Shown: positions 43,133-52,233, counted from the first letter of the stretch. The stretch: 64,000 nucleotides of DNA from Natronoarchaeum philippinense (GCF_900215575.1 NZ_OBEJ01000001.1:1-64000), one strand, 5' to 3'. Numbers and translations are program-made. Notes: generated by a model from the letters alone, not told the origin.

Positions 43133-44998
43133 TCATCTGTCTCCTTCTTGATCACCGTCTTCCTCTTGGATCCCCGATCGGGACGCTGAATCTCCGCCGA
43201 CTGCGTCTCGGCGTCCGTCCGCCTCCTGCTGTTCGGCTTCCTCCAGTCGCTTCTCGAACCACTGCCATTCGCGGGTGAACTGCCCGGTTTCCTTGAGGTT
43301 CCACACGTCGGCGTCTCTGACGACCGGCCCGACGCGCGCGGATTGGACCATGTTGATCACCCAGAGGACGACGCCGACGCCGAGGGTGTACGCCCCGATC
43401 GACGCGATCTGCTGGAGCGGCGTGAACTCCGGGGGGTAGAATCCATAGCGTCGCGGGAGCCCCTCGTAGCCCAGCAGCAACATCGGCATGAACGTGACGA
43501 AGGTCCCGACGATGATCAACAGCACCTGCACTTTGGCGAGGCGTCGGTTGTACATCCGGCCGGTCAGGATGGGGAACCAGTAGTAGCTCGCGGCCATCAT
43601 CGCCAGCGGGATGATCCCGACGACGATGAAGTGGAAGTGCCCGACGACGTGGTACGTGTCGTGCAAGACGAGATCGACCGGGATCGACGCCAGAAAGACG
43701 CCAGTGATCCCGCCGATGACGAACGTGCTGAGGCTGCCGATCAGGCACAGCATCGGCGCGGTCAGGCGTATCCGGCCGTTCCACAGCGTTGCGATCCAGT
43801 TGAACTCCTTGACAGCGCTCGGAATGGCGATCGCCAGCGAGACCGCCATGAAGCTGGCCCGCAGCCCCGGCGACATCCCGGTCGCAAACATGTGATGCGC
43901 CCAGACGCCGAAGGACAGCACCCCGATGGCGATCGTCGAGTAGACGATGAACTGGAACCCGAACAGCCGCCGCCCGGCGAACTTCGGCAGCACGAGGCTG
44001 ATGATGCCGAAGGCCGGAAGCACGAGGATGTACACTTCGGGGTGGCCGAAGAACCAGAACAGATGTTGCCACAGCAGCGGGCCGCCGCCCGGTTCGACGA
44101 AAAACGTCGTGCCGAAGCTCCGGTCGGCCAGCAGCATCAACAACGCGCTGCCCAGCAGCGGAAAGGCAAACAGGATGATCCCGCTGGTGACGAGGATGTT
44201 CCACGAGAAGATATCCAGCCGGTTCCAGCCCACGTCCTCGCTGCGCTCGGTGAACACGGTGACGATGAAGTTGATCGCCCCCATCGTCGTCGCGACGCCA
44301 CTGAGATGCAGGCCAAGTAGTGCGACGGTGACCTGCGGATTTGCCATTTGAACCGACAGCGGCGTGTACAGCGTCCACCCGGTGGCGATCGGTTCCAGCG
44401 CGAACAGCGCCGCGGCGTCGATCGGGAGCGGCGCGAGCATCCGGCCGAGGAGATCCGTCAGCAGGCCACCCCGGACCATCGCCAGCGACGGCGGGAGCAG
44501 CCAGAACGCGATGGCGTTGATCCGCGGGAACGCGAGATCGTCGGCGCCGAGAAACAGCGGCAGAAAGTAGTTAGCGATGCCGAAAAACACCGGCGTGACG
44601 AAGAAAAACAACATCGTGAACCCGTGAGTCGTGAAAATCGCGTTGTACGTCTCCGTGGTCCAGACCGTCGACTCGGGCGTCAGCAACTCGGTTCGGATCA
44701 TCATCCCGTCTGTCGAGCCCCACAGTCCGGCGAGCGTCCCGAACAGGATGTACAGCACGCCGATATCCTTGTGATCGACCGTCGTGAGCCACCGGAGTAT
44801 ACCGGTGGGTTTTCCGTGGGCTGTCAGGCCGATGACCGGCGAGCCGTACCCCCCGTCGGCTGCCGTTTTCCCGTCTCGCTGCGCTCGGTCGGCGCCGGCG
44901 CCCCGACCACCGCCGAGCCGTTCGCCCAAGAACCGGGCGCCAGCTAGCGCCGACAGTACACACCCCGCGATCACGAGTCCGGATACGCTATCGAACAT
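43133..44998 (-). CDS. Haem-copper oxidase subunit I (A-type)
   Basis: This 621-residue protein is the catalytic subunit of a terminal oxidase that reduces oxygen to water while pumping protons. Haem and copper ligands are visible: IFTTHGFTM (low-spin haem), FFGHPEVYILVLP (CuB His plus the D-channel Glu and the cross-linked Tyr), WAHHMF (CuB), and VGHFHFIVVG (haem a3 and haem a). The D-channel Asp (GADDLAFPR) and K-channel Lys (SAVKEFNW) are present, so it is A-type. An extra N-terminal helix (about 7-26) and an acidic C-terminal tail are unusual features. Genes for subunits II and III are close. Confidence 0.96.
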   Translation of the reverse strand: MFDSVSGLVIAGCVLSALAGARFLGERLGGGRGAGADRAQRDGKTAADGGYGSPVIGLTAHGKPTGILRWLTTVDHKDIGVLYILFGTLAGLWGSTDGMMIRTELLTPESTVWTTETYNAIFTTHGFTMLFFFVTPVFFGIANYFLPLFLGADDLAFPRINAIAFWLLPPSLAMVRGGLLTDLLGRMLAPLPIDAAALFALEPIATGWTLYTPLSVQMANPQVTVALLGLHLSGVATTMGAINFIVTVFTERSEDVGWNRLDIFSWNILVTSGIILFAFPLLGSALLMLLADRSFGTTFFVEPGGGPLLWQHLFWFFGHPEVYILVLPAFGIISLVLPKFAGRRLFGFQFIVYSTIAIGVLSFGVWAHHMFATGMSPGLRASFMAVSLAIAIPSAVKEFNWIATLWNGRIRLTAPMLCLIGSLSTFVIGGITGVFLASIPVDLVLHDTYHVVGHFHFIVVGIIPLAMMAASYYWFPILTGRMYNRRLAKVQVLLIIVGTFVTFMPMLLLGYEGLPRRYGFYPPEFTPLQQIASIGAYTLGVGVVLWVINMVQSARVGPVVRDADVWNLKETGQFTREWQWFEKRLEEAEQQEADGRRDAVGGDSASRSGIQEEDGDQEGDR

Positions 44999-45098
44999 TG
45001 CTCCCTCGAAATCCCCCGTGTCGGAGCCTTCGACCGACTCCGGCTAAAGGGCTTTATCGAACGCCTGACAGTATCGCAGACGCGCCGGCTCCGACCAG

Positions 45099-45542
45099 TC
45101 AATCGGCGCGCGGCGTCGCGTCGGCTCCGGGACGGTTCAGCAGGCGTCCGTAGACCGCTCCGAGCGTGAAGCCGTACCCCCAGTGGGCCAACAGCGTGAA
45201 CGCCGCGTAGATGACCAGCAGCGAGCCGCTGATCTCGCCGCGACCGGTGATGACGAACGCGACCCAGAGTACGGTTCCGAGCACGACGCCGCGACTCGCC
45301 GGATCGGGCCCGCGCGGAATGTACGGTTCGAGCGCAACGAACAGTAGCGGCCACGCGACGACGCCGGCGATCGTAAACAGCACGAACCCCACTGCCTGAT
45401 TCTCGGGCGTCCCGACGAACCGAGCGATCACCTCGAACACCGGAATCGCCGAGCGCGTCTCCGTTTCGAGCAGCAACAGCAACAACAGCAACACCGTCGT
45501 CCCGGCGACGCCGCCCGCGATCGCGCTCGCCGGCCTGTTCAT
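45099..45542 (-). CDS. Four-helix membrane protein in the cox operon (probably DUF6789)
   Basis: This 147-residue protein has four spans (about 5-25, 50-72, 85-105 and 112-132) and shares a C-terminal motif AHWGYGFTLGAVYGRL with the protein at 47005. Its start overlaps the end of subunit II by 4 bases (ATGA), so it is co-transcribed and translationally coupled with that gene. A conserved His in the fourth helix (HWGYG) could bind haem or copper, but no experimental role is known to me. The family label is from memory and should be checked. Confidence 0.8.
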   Translation of the reverse strand: MNRPASAIAGGVAGTTVLLLLLLLLETETRSAIPVFEVIARFVGTPENQAVGFVLFTIAGVVAWPLLFVALEPYIPRGPDPASRGVVLGTVLWVAFVITGRGEISGSLLVIYAAFTLLAHWGYGFTLGAVYGRLLNRPGADATPRAD

Positions 45543-46327
45543 GGCCGGATCGGGTGGTTTCTGTTGTTCGCGGTGGTGTTGCCGCTCGTCCCGTTTTGTC
45601 GGTCGAGCCAGCGCTGGTACTCGTCCTGTTCGACGACGCGCAGCGTCGATCCCATCCCCGCGTGTCCGACGCCGCAGAACTCGGCACAGTACAGCCGATA
45701 CTGTCCCCTCTCTCCGACCCGCGTCCGGATGAGGTTGTACTGGTTCGGGAAGGCGTCCTGCTTGAGCCCGAGTTCAGGGACGTGGACCGAGTGGAGCGTA
45801 TCCTCGGAGGTGACGTAGAGATACAGCGTCCGATTTCTGGGCACGACCAGCTCCTCGTCGGCAGTGACGCCGCTGTCCGGGTACTCGTAGGTGTAGTTCC
45901 ACTGCTCGGCGACAATTTCGACGACGACGGCGTCTGCCGGCGCGCCTTCGGGCGGCCCCACGTCGGTCGTCTCCTGTCCGCTCAGGTCGGGAACGGCCGC
46001 CACGTACGGGCTGGTCAGCACGGCGAACGACGCCGCACCGACGAACAGCAACACGAGCGCGGTCGCCACGGTCCAGGTGATCTCCAGATCCCGATTCGTC
46101 CGCGTGGGCTCGGGCTCGTCGTTGCCGTGGAACCGCCAGATGGTGTACAGCAGGATAAACTCGACCAGCACGGCGATCGGGACGGCGATGTACAGCAGCC
46201 GCCGATTGAGCCCGCGGATGAGCTCCTCGGTGATCGACTCCGGCGCCGCCGCGACGGGCGTCGCGGCGACGATCGTCACAACGACAACGGCGACGGCGGC
46301 GCTTGCGATCCGGCGCGCTCGAACCAT
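45539..46327 (-). CDS. Haem-copper oxidase subunit II with CuA site
   Basis: This 262-residue subunit has a signal-like N-terminus (8-26), two transmembrane hairpin helices (about 45-65 and 84-106) and a CuA cupredoxin domain. The dinuclear copper ligands are His in HSVHVPELGLKQD and the set YCAEFCGVGHAGM (C-x3-C-x3-H-x2-M). It accepts electrons from halocyanin. The start at 46327 (MVRARRIA) is upstream of the signal; no longer start is plausible. It overlaps the next gene by 4 bases. Confidence 0.96.
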   Translation of the reverse strand: MVRARRIASAAVAVVVVTIVAATPVAAAPESITEELIRGLNRRLLYIAVPIAVLVEFILLYTIWRFHGNDEPEPTRTNRDLEITWTVATALVLLFVGAASFAVLTSPYVAAVPDLSGQETTDVGPPEGAPADAVVVEIVAEQWNYTYEYPDSGVTADEELVVPRNRTLYLYVTSEDTLHSVHVPELGLKQDAFPNQYNLIRTRVGERGQYRLYCAEFCGVGHAGMGSTLRVVEQDEYQRWLDRQNGTSGNTTANNRNHPIRP

Positions 46328-46454
46328 CCTATGTGGACATCCACAAATCGGGGAATAAGCGTTCGCCCGGCACCGACACGTCCCCACGCCCGCCTCGAAC
46401 GGCACACCCCTTCCGCGACCAAGGACTATACGCTGGGCCGTCGATACGCCGACT

Positions 46455-46679
46455 ATGCTGGAGTGGGTACGCCGGGAGACGCTGCTGGACGTTTCGATCA
46501 ACGTCATTCCAGTCGTGATCCTGCTGTTGCTGGATCTGCTCTTCATCTTCCTCTATCCGTGGCAGCGCGGCACGCTGTCGGAACTACTCACGCACCTGCT
46601 GACGCTGTTCCCGATCATCGTCCTCGCGTTTGCGACGTATCAGGCCGCGCGCGCGATCGAACTTGATGCTGCGGAGTAA
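46455..46679 (+). CDS. 74-residue membrane protein (probably DUF6684)
   Basis: This protein has two membrane helices (about 16-37 and 47-66) with a positively charged N-terminus and an acidic C-terminus ending DAAE. It is divergent from subunit II with 127 bases between and may be an oxidase accessory. The family label is from memory. The last codons and the bases around the stop are repeated downstream in the repeat feature at 46686. Confidence 0.75.
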   Translation: MLEWVRRETLLDVSINVIPVVILLLLDLLFIFLYPWQRGTLSELLTHLLTLFPIIVLAFATYQAARAIELDAAE

Positions 46680-46685
46680 AACTCG

Positions 46686-46801
46686 GCGAGCCCTGCTTCG
46701 GCGTCGCCTCGCCGAGACGCTGCCGCTCCCGAGGACGCCGCAGAGTGAACTCTGCGAGCCCTGCTTCGGCGTCGCCTCAGCAGGACGCCGAAGCGCAGGG
46801 C
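46686..46801. repeat. Direct repeat and adjoining inverted repeat between two small cox-locus genes
   Basis: A 25-base sequence occurs identically at 46686-46710 and 46754-46778 (68 bases apart). The similarity runs back further: the bases before each copy also match, and both contain a GAG-stop that ends the frame (the first is the end of the upstream gene). The second copy, with 46783-46801, forms a near-perfect stem of about 16 base pairs with a 2-base bulge and a 9-base loop. It may be a decayed terminator or a small mobile palindrome. Confidence 0.7.
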
Positions 46802-46877
46802 GCTTCGAGCCCCCGCTCGACTCCGTCTCGCGCGGACGCCCCCTCGATTGACGGCGTCGCGCGTGCAACGTCTACTC

Positions 46878-47003
46878 ATGCAGCTCCCGTCGGTGTACAC
46901 GCCCGAAGGGTCGTTCGCGTACCTGCTGGTCGTGCTCGGTGCGACGCTCGTGACGGCGGTCACGTATCTCGTTGTGTACGCGGGCGCGAGCCTGCCGCCC
47001 TGA
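46878..47003 (+). CDS. 41-residue membrane protein
   Basis: The frame encodes a polar N-terminus (MQLPSVYTPEG) and one helix (about 14-36, rich in Leu, Val and Ala), ending in SLPP. It ends one base before the convergent DUF6789-like gene. Single-helix small subunits are common in haem-copper oxidases, and its position inside the cox island supports a similar role, but no homologue can be shown. Confidence 0.6.
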   Translation: MQLPSVYTPEGSFAYLLVVLGATLVTAVTYLVVYAGASLPP

Positions 47004-47004
47004 C

Positions 47005-47526
47005 TCAGATCGTGTGTTCGGGGATATATGCGAGTCGCTCCATGACCGCGCCGAGCGCGTAGCCGTACACCCAGTGGCCCGCCAGCGAGAGCGCGGCGAA
47101 CAGGACGACGTTGCGCGGTCCCGGCCGGTAGGCGATGACGAAGCCGGTCCACATGATCGTCGCAAAGACGATCCCGCGTGCCGCCCGCGGCTCCCGCGGC
47201 GGGAGGAAGGCGCCGGCGACGGTGAACAGCAGCGGGAGCGCGATGACTCCGCCGGCGAGAAACACCGCGAGGCCGAGCAGCAGGCTCGGCTGGACGCCGA
47301 TGACGCGCCCGAGGTCGGTCACGCTGACCAGCGGATCGGCCTCGAACAGACCGAGCAACGCCGGTAGGCCGAGCAGTACGGGCGTCATCGCAATCAGCCC
47401 GGCCAGCCCGCCGGCGAAGGCCGACAGCACGACTCGCGCGTTGATGTCGAGGCGCGCCTCCAAGTCCTCTATATCCCCCGGAACCGTCGGTTGCGTGAGG
47501 TCCGGTCGCTCGTCGGGGGTGCTCAT
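47005..47526 (-). CDS. Four-helix membrane protein, paralogue of 45099-45542 (probably DUF6789)
   Basis: This 173-residue protein has a 33-residue acidic N-terminal part and four spans (about 34-56, 75-100, 105-120 and 143-165). The C-terminal block GHWVYGYALGAVMERL matches AHWGYGFTLGAVYGRL of the other protein and RGIVFATIMWTGFV matches RGVVLGTVLWVAFV. The two were probably duplicated and kept at the oxidase locus. The His in HWVYG is conserved between both. Confidence 0.8.
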   Translation of the reverse strand: MSTPDERPDLTQPTVPGDIEDLEARLDINARVVLSAFAGGLAGLIAMTPVLLGLPALLGLFEADPLVSVTDLGRVIGVQPSLLLGLAVFLAGGVIALPLLFTVAGAFLPPREPRAARGIVFATIMWTGFVIAYRPGPRNVVLFAALSLAGHWVYGYALGAVMERLAYIPEHTI

Positions 47527-47669
47527 CGTCCTGAGCTACGGCGTCACAGCGTAAAATCACCACGGGCGGTTCGGAGCCGTTCGGTCCGGGACGGACGCGT
47601 CGGCGTCGTGCCCGACTGCCGATTCCGTCCGGTCGAAGGTACTTTTCGGAGGACGTTGAATCATCGAGC

Positions 47670-48500
47670 ATGACCGAGTCCGAGGAGTCCGAGCACCGCG
47701 GCCCGGCGATCGAGGACTGGCCGCCCGGGTTCGGCGAGGCGAGTTGGTGGCCGATCGTGACCGGCGCCGGCGCGGCCGGCATCTACGCCGGCGTCGCGCT
47801 GTTTCTCCTCGCGGGCACTGCAGCCGCGCTCGCCCCTCCGGCGGTCGGCCTCGGGCTGGCAGTCGGCGGCCTGCTTGCCTTTCTCGGCGGACTGTACGGC
47901 TGGGTGTATCACGCGTTCGTCCGGAACTACTGGGAGCGCGCCGCGGGCCACGGTCTGGCGCTCGAGTGGGGGATGTTCGTGTTCATCATGACCGACGTGA
48001 TGACGTTCTCCGCGGGATTCATTTACTACTTCTTCGTCAGGTCCGGGTCGTGGCCGCCGGCGGAACTGCCGCCGCTTTTGACCTCGATCGTGTTCGTCAA
48101 CACTGTCCTCCTGCTCGTCAGCAGCCTCACGTTGCACGCGGCCCATACCGCGATTCGTCGGGGAAATCGTCGTCGATTTCTCGCGTGGCTCGCCGCGACC
48201 GTGCTGCTCGGTCTCGCCTTCGTCGGCGGTCAGATTTTCGAATACTACGAGTTCCTCGTCGTCGAGGGCGCCCCGGTGACGACGGTCTTTTTCAGCGCCT
48301 TCTTCGGGCTGACCGGACTGCACGGTCTCCACGTCGTCCTCGGCGTGGTCGTGCTGACGACCGTCCTCGTGCGCGCCCTGCGCGGGCAGTTCGACGCGGA
48401 GCGCCACACCGCGGTCGCGACGGCGTCGATGTACTGGCACTTCGTCGACGCGGTGTGGGTGTTTCTGGTCGTCACTCTGTACGTCGGCGCCGTCGCGTGA
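47670..48500 (+). CDS. Haem-copper oxidase subunit III
   Basis: This 276-residue protein has seven spans and family features: EWGMFVFIMTDVMTFSAGF near 98-116, HAAHTAI near 153-159, GQIFEYYEF near 189-197 and HGLHVVLG near 218-225. WHFVDAVWVFLVVTLY at the end is diagnostic. Subunit III holds no metal and shapes proton uptake and stability. It stands as a single gene on the plus strand between convergent neighbours. Confidence 0.93.
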   Translation: MTESEESEHRGPAIEDWPPGFGEASWWPIVTGAGAAGIYAGVALFLLAGTAAALAPPAVGLGLAVGGLLAFLGGLYGWVYHAFVRNYWERAAGHGLALEWGMFVFIMTDVMTFSAGFIYYFFVRSGSWPPAELPPLLTSIVFVNTVLLLVSSLTLHAAHTAIRRGNRRRFLAWLAATVLLGLAFVGGQIFEYYEFLVVEGAPVTTVFFSAFFGLTGLHGLHVVLGVVVLTTVLVRALRGQFDAERHTAVATASMYWHFVDAVWVFLVVTLYVGAVA

Positions 48501-48541
48501 CCGGTGGCGCCGATGGAGGACTGGCCGCCGCGCGGTTGCGT

Positions 48542-48688
48542 TCAGACCTCGAACGCGCCGATCTCTCCGGACCCGCACTCCAGACAGCGGTCGGCGTCAG
48601 ACGGCGTCTTCGTACCGCAGACCCGGCACTCGTAGACAGTGTCGGTCCCGGCGTCGAACAGCGACCGCACGCGATCTAGCAACGGCAT
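48542..48688 (-). CDS. 48-residue zinc ribbon protein
   Basis: The tiny frame encodes MPLLDRVRSLFDAG followed by two CxxC pairs, CRVCG (residues 21-25) and CLECG (35-39), a classic four-cysteine zinc ribbon. The ATG is at 48688. It fits haloarchaeal small zinc-finger proteins, which are often regulators or interaction modules. It lies convergent with subunit III. Confidence 0.78.
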   Translation of the reverse strand: MPLLDRVRSLFDAGTDTVYECRVCGTKTPSDADRCLECGSGEIGAFEV

Positions 48689-48761
48689 CTTGGAGTTTCT
48701 CGCCGCCCCTATCGACATAAACTTTCGTGTTCGCCCGCGCTCGATGTCGCCGCGGCGTCAA

Positions 48762-50297
48762 TCAGGACCGCCAGAACGCCCGCGTCAGTAGGACGAGCAC
48801 CGGGAATATCTCCAGCCGACCGATCCACATCAGCCCGACCATCAGCAGCCTCGAGGACCAGGGGAACTGGAGGTAGTTGCCCATCGGGCCGACCATGCCC
48901 AGCCCCGGGCCGATGTTCCCGAGCGTGGCCGCGGTGGCCGTCACCAGCCCGATGACCTCGATCCCGATTCCGCCGACGCGTGCGGCGTCGACCGCCAACA
49001 GTAGCGTCCCGACGAGAAACACCACGAAGTACAGCAGCGTGAATGTGTAGATCCCCCGCACTGCGTTCTCGTCAAGGGAGCGGCCGGCCAGCCGAACCGG
49101 TCGGACCGCTTCGGGATGGACGGTCGTAAACAGCTCCCGGCGGATCGACTTGAGAATCACGAGCCAGCGGATCATCTTGATGCCGCCGCCGGTCGAGCCG
49201 GCAGAGCCGCCTAAGAACATCGCAAACACGAGCACGTACTGGGCCGGCGGGCTCCAGACGTCGAAGTTCATACTGGCGTAGCCCGTCGTCGTGACGATCG
49301 AGACGATCTGGAAGGCGGCGTGGCGAATCGAGGGCTCGACCAGCCCCGCGACGCGCCCGACGTTTTCGGCGTCGACGAGCGCGTTGTCGACGAACAGCAG
49401 GACGCTGACGATCGCGCTCAGCGACGCCAGACAGCCCGCGTAGAAACGGACCTCGCTGTCCTCGACCGCCTCGCGCCAGTCACCGGTCAGCACGTGCCAG
49501 AACAGCACGAAGTTCGTCCCGGCGACGACCATAAACGGGATGATCGCCCACTGGACCGCCCACGAGAACGCCTCGATGCTGCGGGCCTGCGGGGAGAACC
49601 CGCCCGTCGGCATCGTCGTGAACGTGTGCGCGATCGCGCCGTAGGCCGTCATCTCGGGCGCCAGCCCCGAGACGCCGAGCAGGTACAGCAGGACGGCCTG
49701 TGCGACCGAGAAGCCGATGTACGCGAGCCAGAGTGCGCGCGCCGTCTCGGCGATCTGGGGAGTCAACTTCTCGATGCCGGGGCCGGGCGCTTCGGCCTCC
49801 ATGAGCTGGGCGCCACCGACCGACAGTTCGGTGAGAATCGCCACCGCGAGGACGACGATGCCCATTCCACCGAGCCACTGGGTGAGCTGGCGCCACATCA
49901 TCAGCTCCCTGGAGTGGGCGTCGACGGAGATGTCTCTCATGACTGTCGCTCCGGTCGTCGTGAAGCCGCTCATGCTCTCGAACAGGGCGTTGACCGGGCT
50001 GGCGACCGTTCCGGATCCGGCGAGTACGTAGGGTGCCGCCCCGACGACGGCGACGAGAAGCCACGTCAGCCCGACCATTAGGAACGCCTCTCTCGGGCCG
50101 GGATCCTCAGCGGGACCGACCCGCTCTAAGAGCGCGCCCGCGGTGACGGTACCGGCCATCGTCGCAACGAACACCAGCAGGTCCTGCTGGGAGTAGAGCA
50201 AAGAGACGGCGATCGGCACCAGAAACGCGACCGAGAGGTACTTCAGAATCCGCCCGGTGAGGCTCACGCTGGCCCGCCAGTCGACGCGGACCCTCAT
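48762..50297 (-). CDS. trkH: TrkH-type potassium uptake channel subunit
   Basis: This 511-residue membrane protein has four M1-P-M2 repeats, each with a filter-like loop: MSGFTTTGAT near 110, FTTMPTGGFS near 225, VTTTGYASMNF near 325, and TAATLGNIGPG near 460. It moves potassium into the cell, coupled to a cytoplasmic TrkA subunit. Haloarchaea depend on molar internal potassium. Its ATG overlaps the TrkA stop by three bases (ATGA), so the two are one operon, TrkA first. Confidence 0.95.
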   Translation of the reverse strand: MRVRVDWRASVSLTGRILKYLSVAFLVPIAVSLLYSQQDLLVFVATMAGTVTAGALLERVGPAEDPGPREAFLMVGLTWLLVAVVGAAPYVLAGSGTVASPVNALFESMSGFTTTGATVMRDISVDAHSRELMMWRQLTQWLGGMGIVVLAVAILTELSVGGAQLMEAEAPGPGIEKLTPQIAETARALWLAYIGFSVAQAVLLYLLGVSGLAPEMTAYGAIAHTFTTMPTGGFSPQARSIEAFSWAVQWAIIPFMVVAGTNFVLFWHVLTGDWREAVEDSEVRFYAGCLASLSAIVSVLLFVDNALVDAENVGRVAGLVEPSIRHAAFQIVSIVTTTGYASMNFDVWSPPAQYVLVFAMFLGGSAGSTGGGIKMIRWLVILKSIRRELFTTVHPEAVRPVRLAGRSLDENAVRGIYTFTLLYFVVFLVGTLLLAVDAARVGGIGIEVIGLVTATAATLGNIGPGLGMVGPMGNYLQFPWSSRLLMVGLMWIGRLEIFPVLVLLTRAFWRS

Positions 50298-51631
50298 ATT
50301 TTGTCGAGCACGTCGTCGAGGATCTCAGTGGCAAGAAACACCACGACGTGATCGCCCGCCTGAACGTGCGTGTCGCCTCGTGGCGTGATGTGCTCGCCGT
50401 TGCGGGTGATCGCGCCGACGACGACGCATTCGGGTAGTTCCGACATCGCTTCTTGGATCGACTGGCCGACCAGCAGGCTCTCACGGTCGACCTCGAACTC
50501 GACGACCTCCGCGAGGTCGCTTTCGAGCATCGCCACGTTTTCGGCCTCGCCCTCGCGGGTGAATCGGGTGATCTCCTCGGCGGTCTCCTCGCGGGGGTTG
50601 ACCGCGATGTCGACGCCGACGGCCTCGAACAGTTCGATGTAGTCGGGCGATTCGACGATCGCGACCGTTCGATCGACGCCCTGTCGTTCCGCCAGCAGCG
50701 AGACGAGCAGGTTCTTCTGATCGTTCTCCAAGGTCGAGATCAGCAGGTCGGCTTCGCCGACGTGTTCGCGCGCGAGGAAATCGGTGTCCGTCGCGTCGCT
50801 TTGCATCACAGTCGTCTTTGGCAACTCCTCGGCAAGCTCGCGGGCCCGATCGGGGTCCTGTTCGATCAGGCGCGGTTTCAGTCCGTGATCCTCGAATATC
50901 CGGGCGGCCTGATAGCCGATGTCGCTGCCGCCGACGATCACGATCTCGTCGGTGCCGTCGCGGGCGTCGGCGGGGTAGAGTTGGGTCGCAAACTCCTGTA
51001 CGCTTTCGGGACTCCCGATCACGACGAGGCGATCGCCGGCCCTGATTCGCGTGTTGCCGCGGGGGATCGTCACCTCGCCGTCACGGAATATCGCGGCGAA
51101 CGTCAACGAGTCGAACCGGTCGGCTTCCTGCACCGTATCGCCGGCAACTGGGCTTTCGGCTTCGATCTCGAACTCGCCCATCCGGACCGCACCGCCGGCG
51201 AACGCATCGGCGTCGTGCGCGCCGGGGAGACCGGCAATCTGTACGATCGCGTGCGCGGTCAGCAGGTCGCTGCCGACCATGAAGTCGACGCCGAAGGCCG
51301 TCGTGGTGCGACGCCACGTGTCGAGTAGATTCGTCTTCTTGACGCGGGCGATCGTGAACGCCTCGGAGACGGTCTTGGCCGTCCCGCAGGCGACGAGGTT
51401 CGTTTCGTCGTCGTCGGTGCTTGCGATGACGATGTCGGCGTCTTCGACGCCAGCCTCTTCGAGCACGTCCAGCGACGTTCCGTCACCGGTGATCGAGAGC
51501 ACGTCGAGCGAGTAGGTCAACTCCTCGACGACCTCGGGGTCGCGTTCGATGACGACGACTTCGTTGGAGTCGGCGAGGTTGGAGGCGATGCTGCGCCCGA
51601 CCTCACCGGCACCGATGACGATCACGCGCAC
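50294..51631 (-). CDS. trkA: TrkA-type NAD-binding regulatory subunit
   Basis: This 445-residue protein has two tandem RCK units: each has a Rossmann NAD-binding domain (VIVIGAGEVGRSIAS near 2-16 and IVIVGGSDIGYQAAR near 231-245) followed by a TrkA-C domain (about 145-220 and 365-445). It forms the ring that gates TrkH in response to NAD(H) or ATP. It starts at a GTG. The gene arrangement with trkH is typical. Confidence 0.95.
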   Translation of the reverse strand: MRVIVIGAGEVGRSIASNLADSNEVVVIERDPEVVEELTYSLDVLSITGDGTSLDVLEEAGVEDADIVIASTDDDETNLVACGTAKTVSEAFTIARVKKTNLLDTWRRTTTAFGVDFMVGSDLLTAHAIVQIAGLPGAHDADAFAGGAVRMGEFEIEAESPVAGDTVQEADRFDSLTFAAIFRDGEVTIPRGNTRIRAGDRLVVIGSPESVQEFATQLYPADARDGTDEIVIVGGSDIGYQAARIFEDHGLKPRLIEQDPDRARELAEELPKTTVMQSDATDTDFLAREHVGEADLLISTLENDQKNLLVSLLAERQGVDRTVAIVESPDYIELFEAVGVDIAVNPREETAEEITRFTREGEAENVAMLESDLAEVVEFEVDRESLLVGQSIQEAMSELPECVVVGAITRNGEHITPRGDTHVQAGDHVVVFLATEILDDVLDKI

Positions 51632-51702
51632 GCGGAGCCCACCATATGATTACCGGCAATTCTGCAGGGGGGAATAAGTGTATTTCCTTCGAGGCCGGCC
51701 GC

Positions 51703-52233
51703 TCAGACCGACGAGGGGGCGTCGTGGACCTGCAATTCGACATCGCGGCGCTCGCCTTCCAGATCGGCGACGATGCGCTCGACGATGCGTTCGGCCTCTT
51801 CGAGGACTTTGGGTCGAAGCTTGTCGATCACCCACCCCATCGAGACCAGCGCGGGCAAATCCACCGCGCCGGCGCTCGCGCTCGATGGGTCGTACTCGAC
51901 GACGAAGTGAACGCGACTGGCCGTCTCGCGGTGCTGTGGCGCCGCTTCGGGCTGATGGTCGACGCGCCAGTACCCCTGCGCGTCGAGGTCCGTAACGAGC
52001 CGCCAGTCGATGCGCTCGGGCGGAGTCGTGTCGGTCACTTCCGACTGGGCGGTGTACTCTAACTTCCACCACGCGAACTCGAGATCGTAGCGTGTCCCTT
52101 CCTCGCCGGTCCCGTCCCGCCTGACATCTTGGAGATACTTGGAGTAGTTCGCGTACCCCGGAAAGTCCTCGAGGAACTCGTAGATATCCTCGGGCGGCAG
52201 GTAGACGAGGGTGCTGACCTGTACTCTGTCCAC
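51703..52233 (-). CDS. START-like (SRPBCC/polyketide cyclase-type) protein
   Basis: This 176-residue protein starts with a GTG at 52233. It has a CoQ10-binding COQ10/START-like pattern (LVYLPPEDIYEFLEDFPGYANYSKYLQDVRRDGTGEE...), antiparallel strands (TRYDLEFAWWKLEYTAQSEV) and a long C-terminal helix (about 140-165). Similar proteins bind lipids, quinones or other hydrophobic ligands. The gene runs divergently from the flavoprotein at 52351 with about 115 bases between. Confidence 0.86.
   Translation of the reverse strand: MDRVQVSTLVYLPPEDIYEFLEDFPGYANYSKYLQDVRRDGTGEEGTRYDLEFAWWKLEYTAQSEVTDTTPPERIDWRLVTDLDAQGYWRVDHQPEAAPQHRETASRVHFVVEYDPSSASAGAVDLPALVSMGWVIDKLRPKVLEEAERIVERIVADLEGERRDVELQVHDAPSSV

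Noticed and set aside
46878-47003. Possible tRNA or small RNA instead of the 41-residue peptide
   Set aside because: No cloverleaf, T-loop or conserved tRNA bases are seen, whereas the frame gives a clean membrane helix.
46640-47782. 380-residue minus-strand frame across the small cox-locus genes
   Set aside because: It is Arg/Ala/Ser-rich, runs through the repeat region, and overlaps three structured frames.
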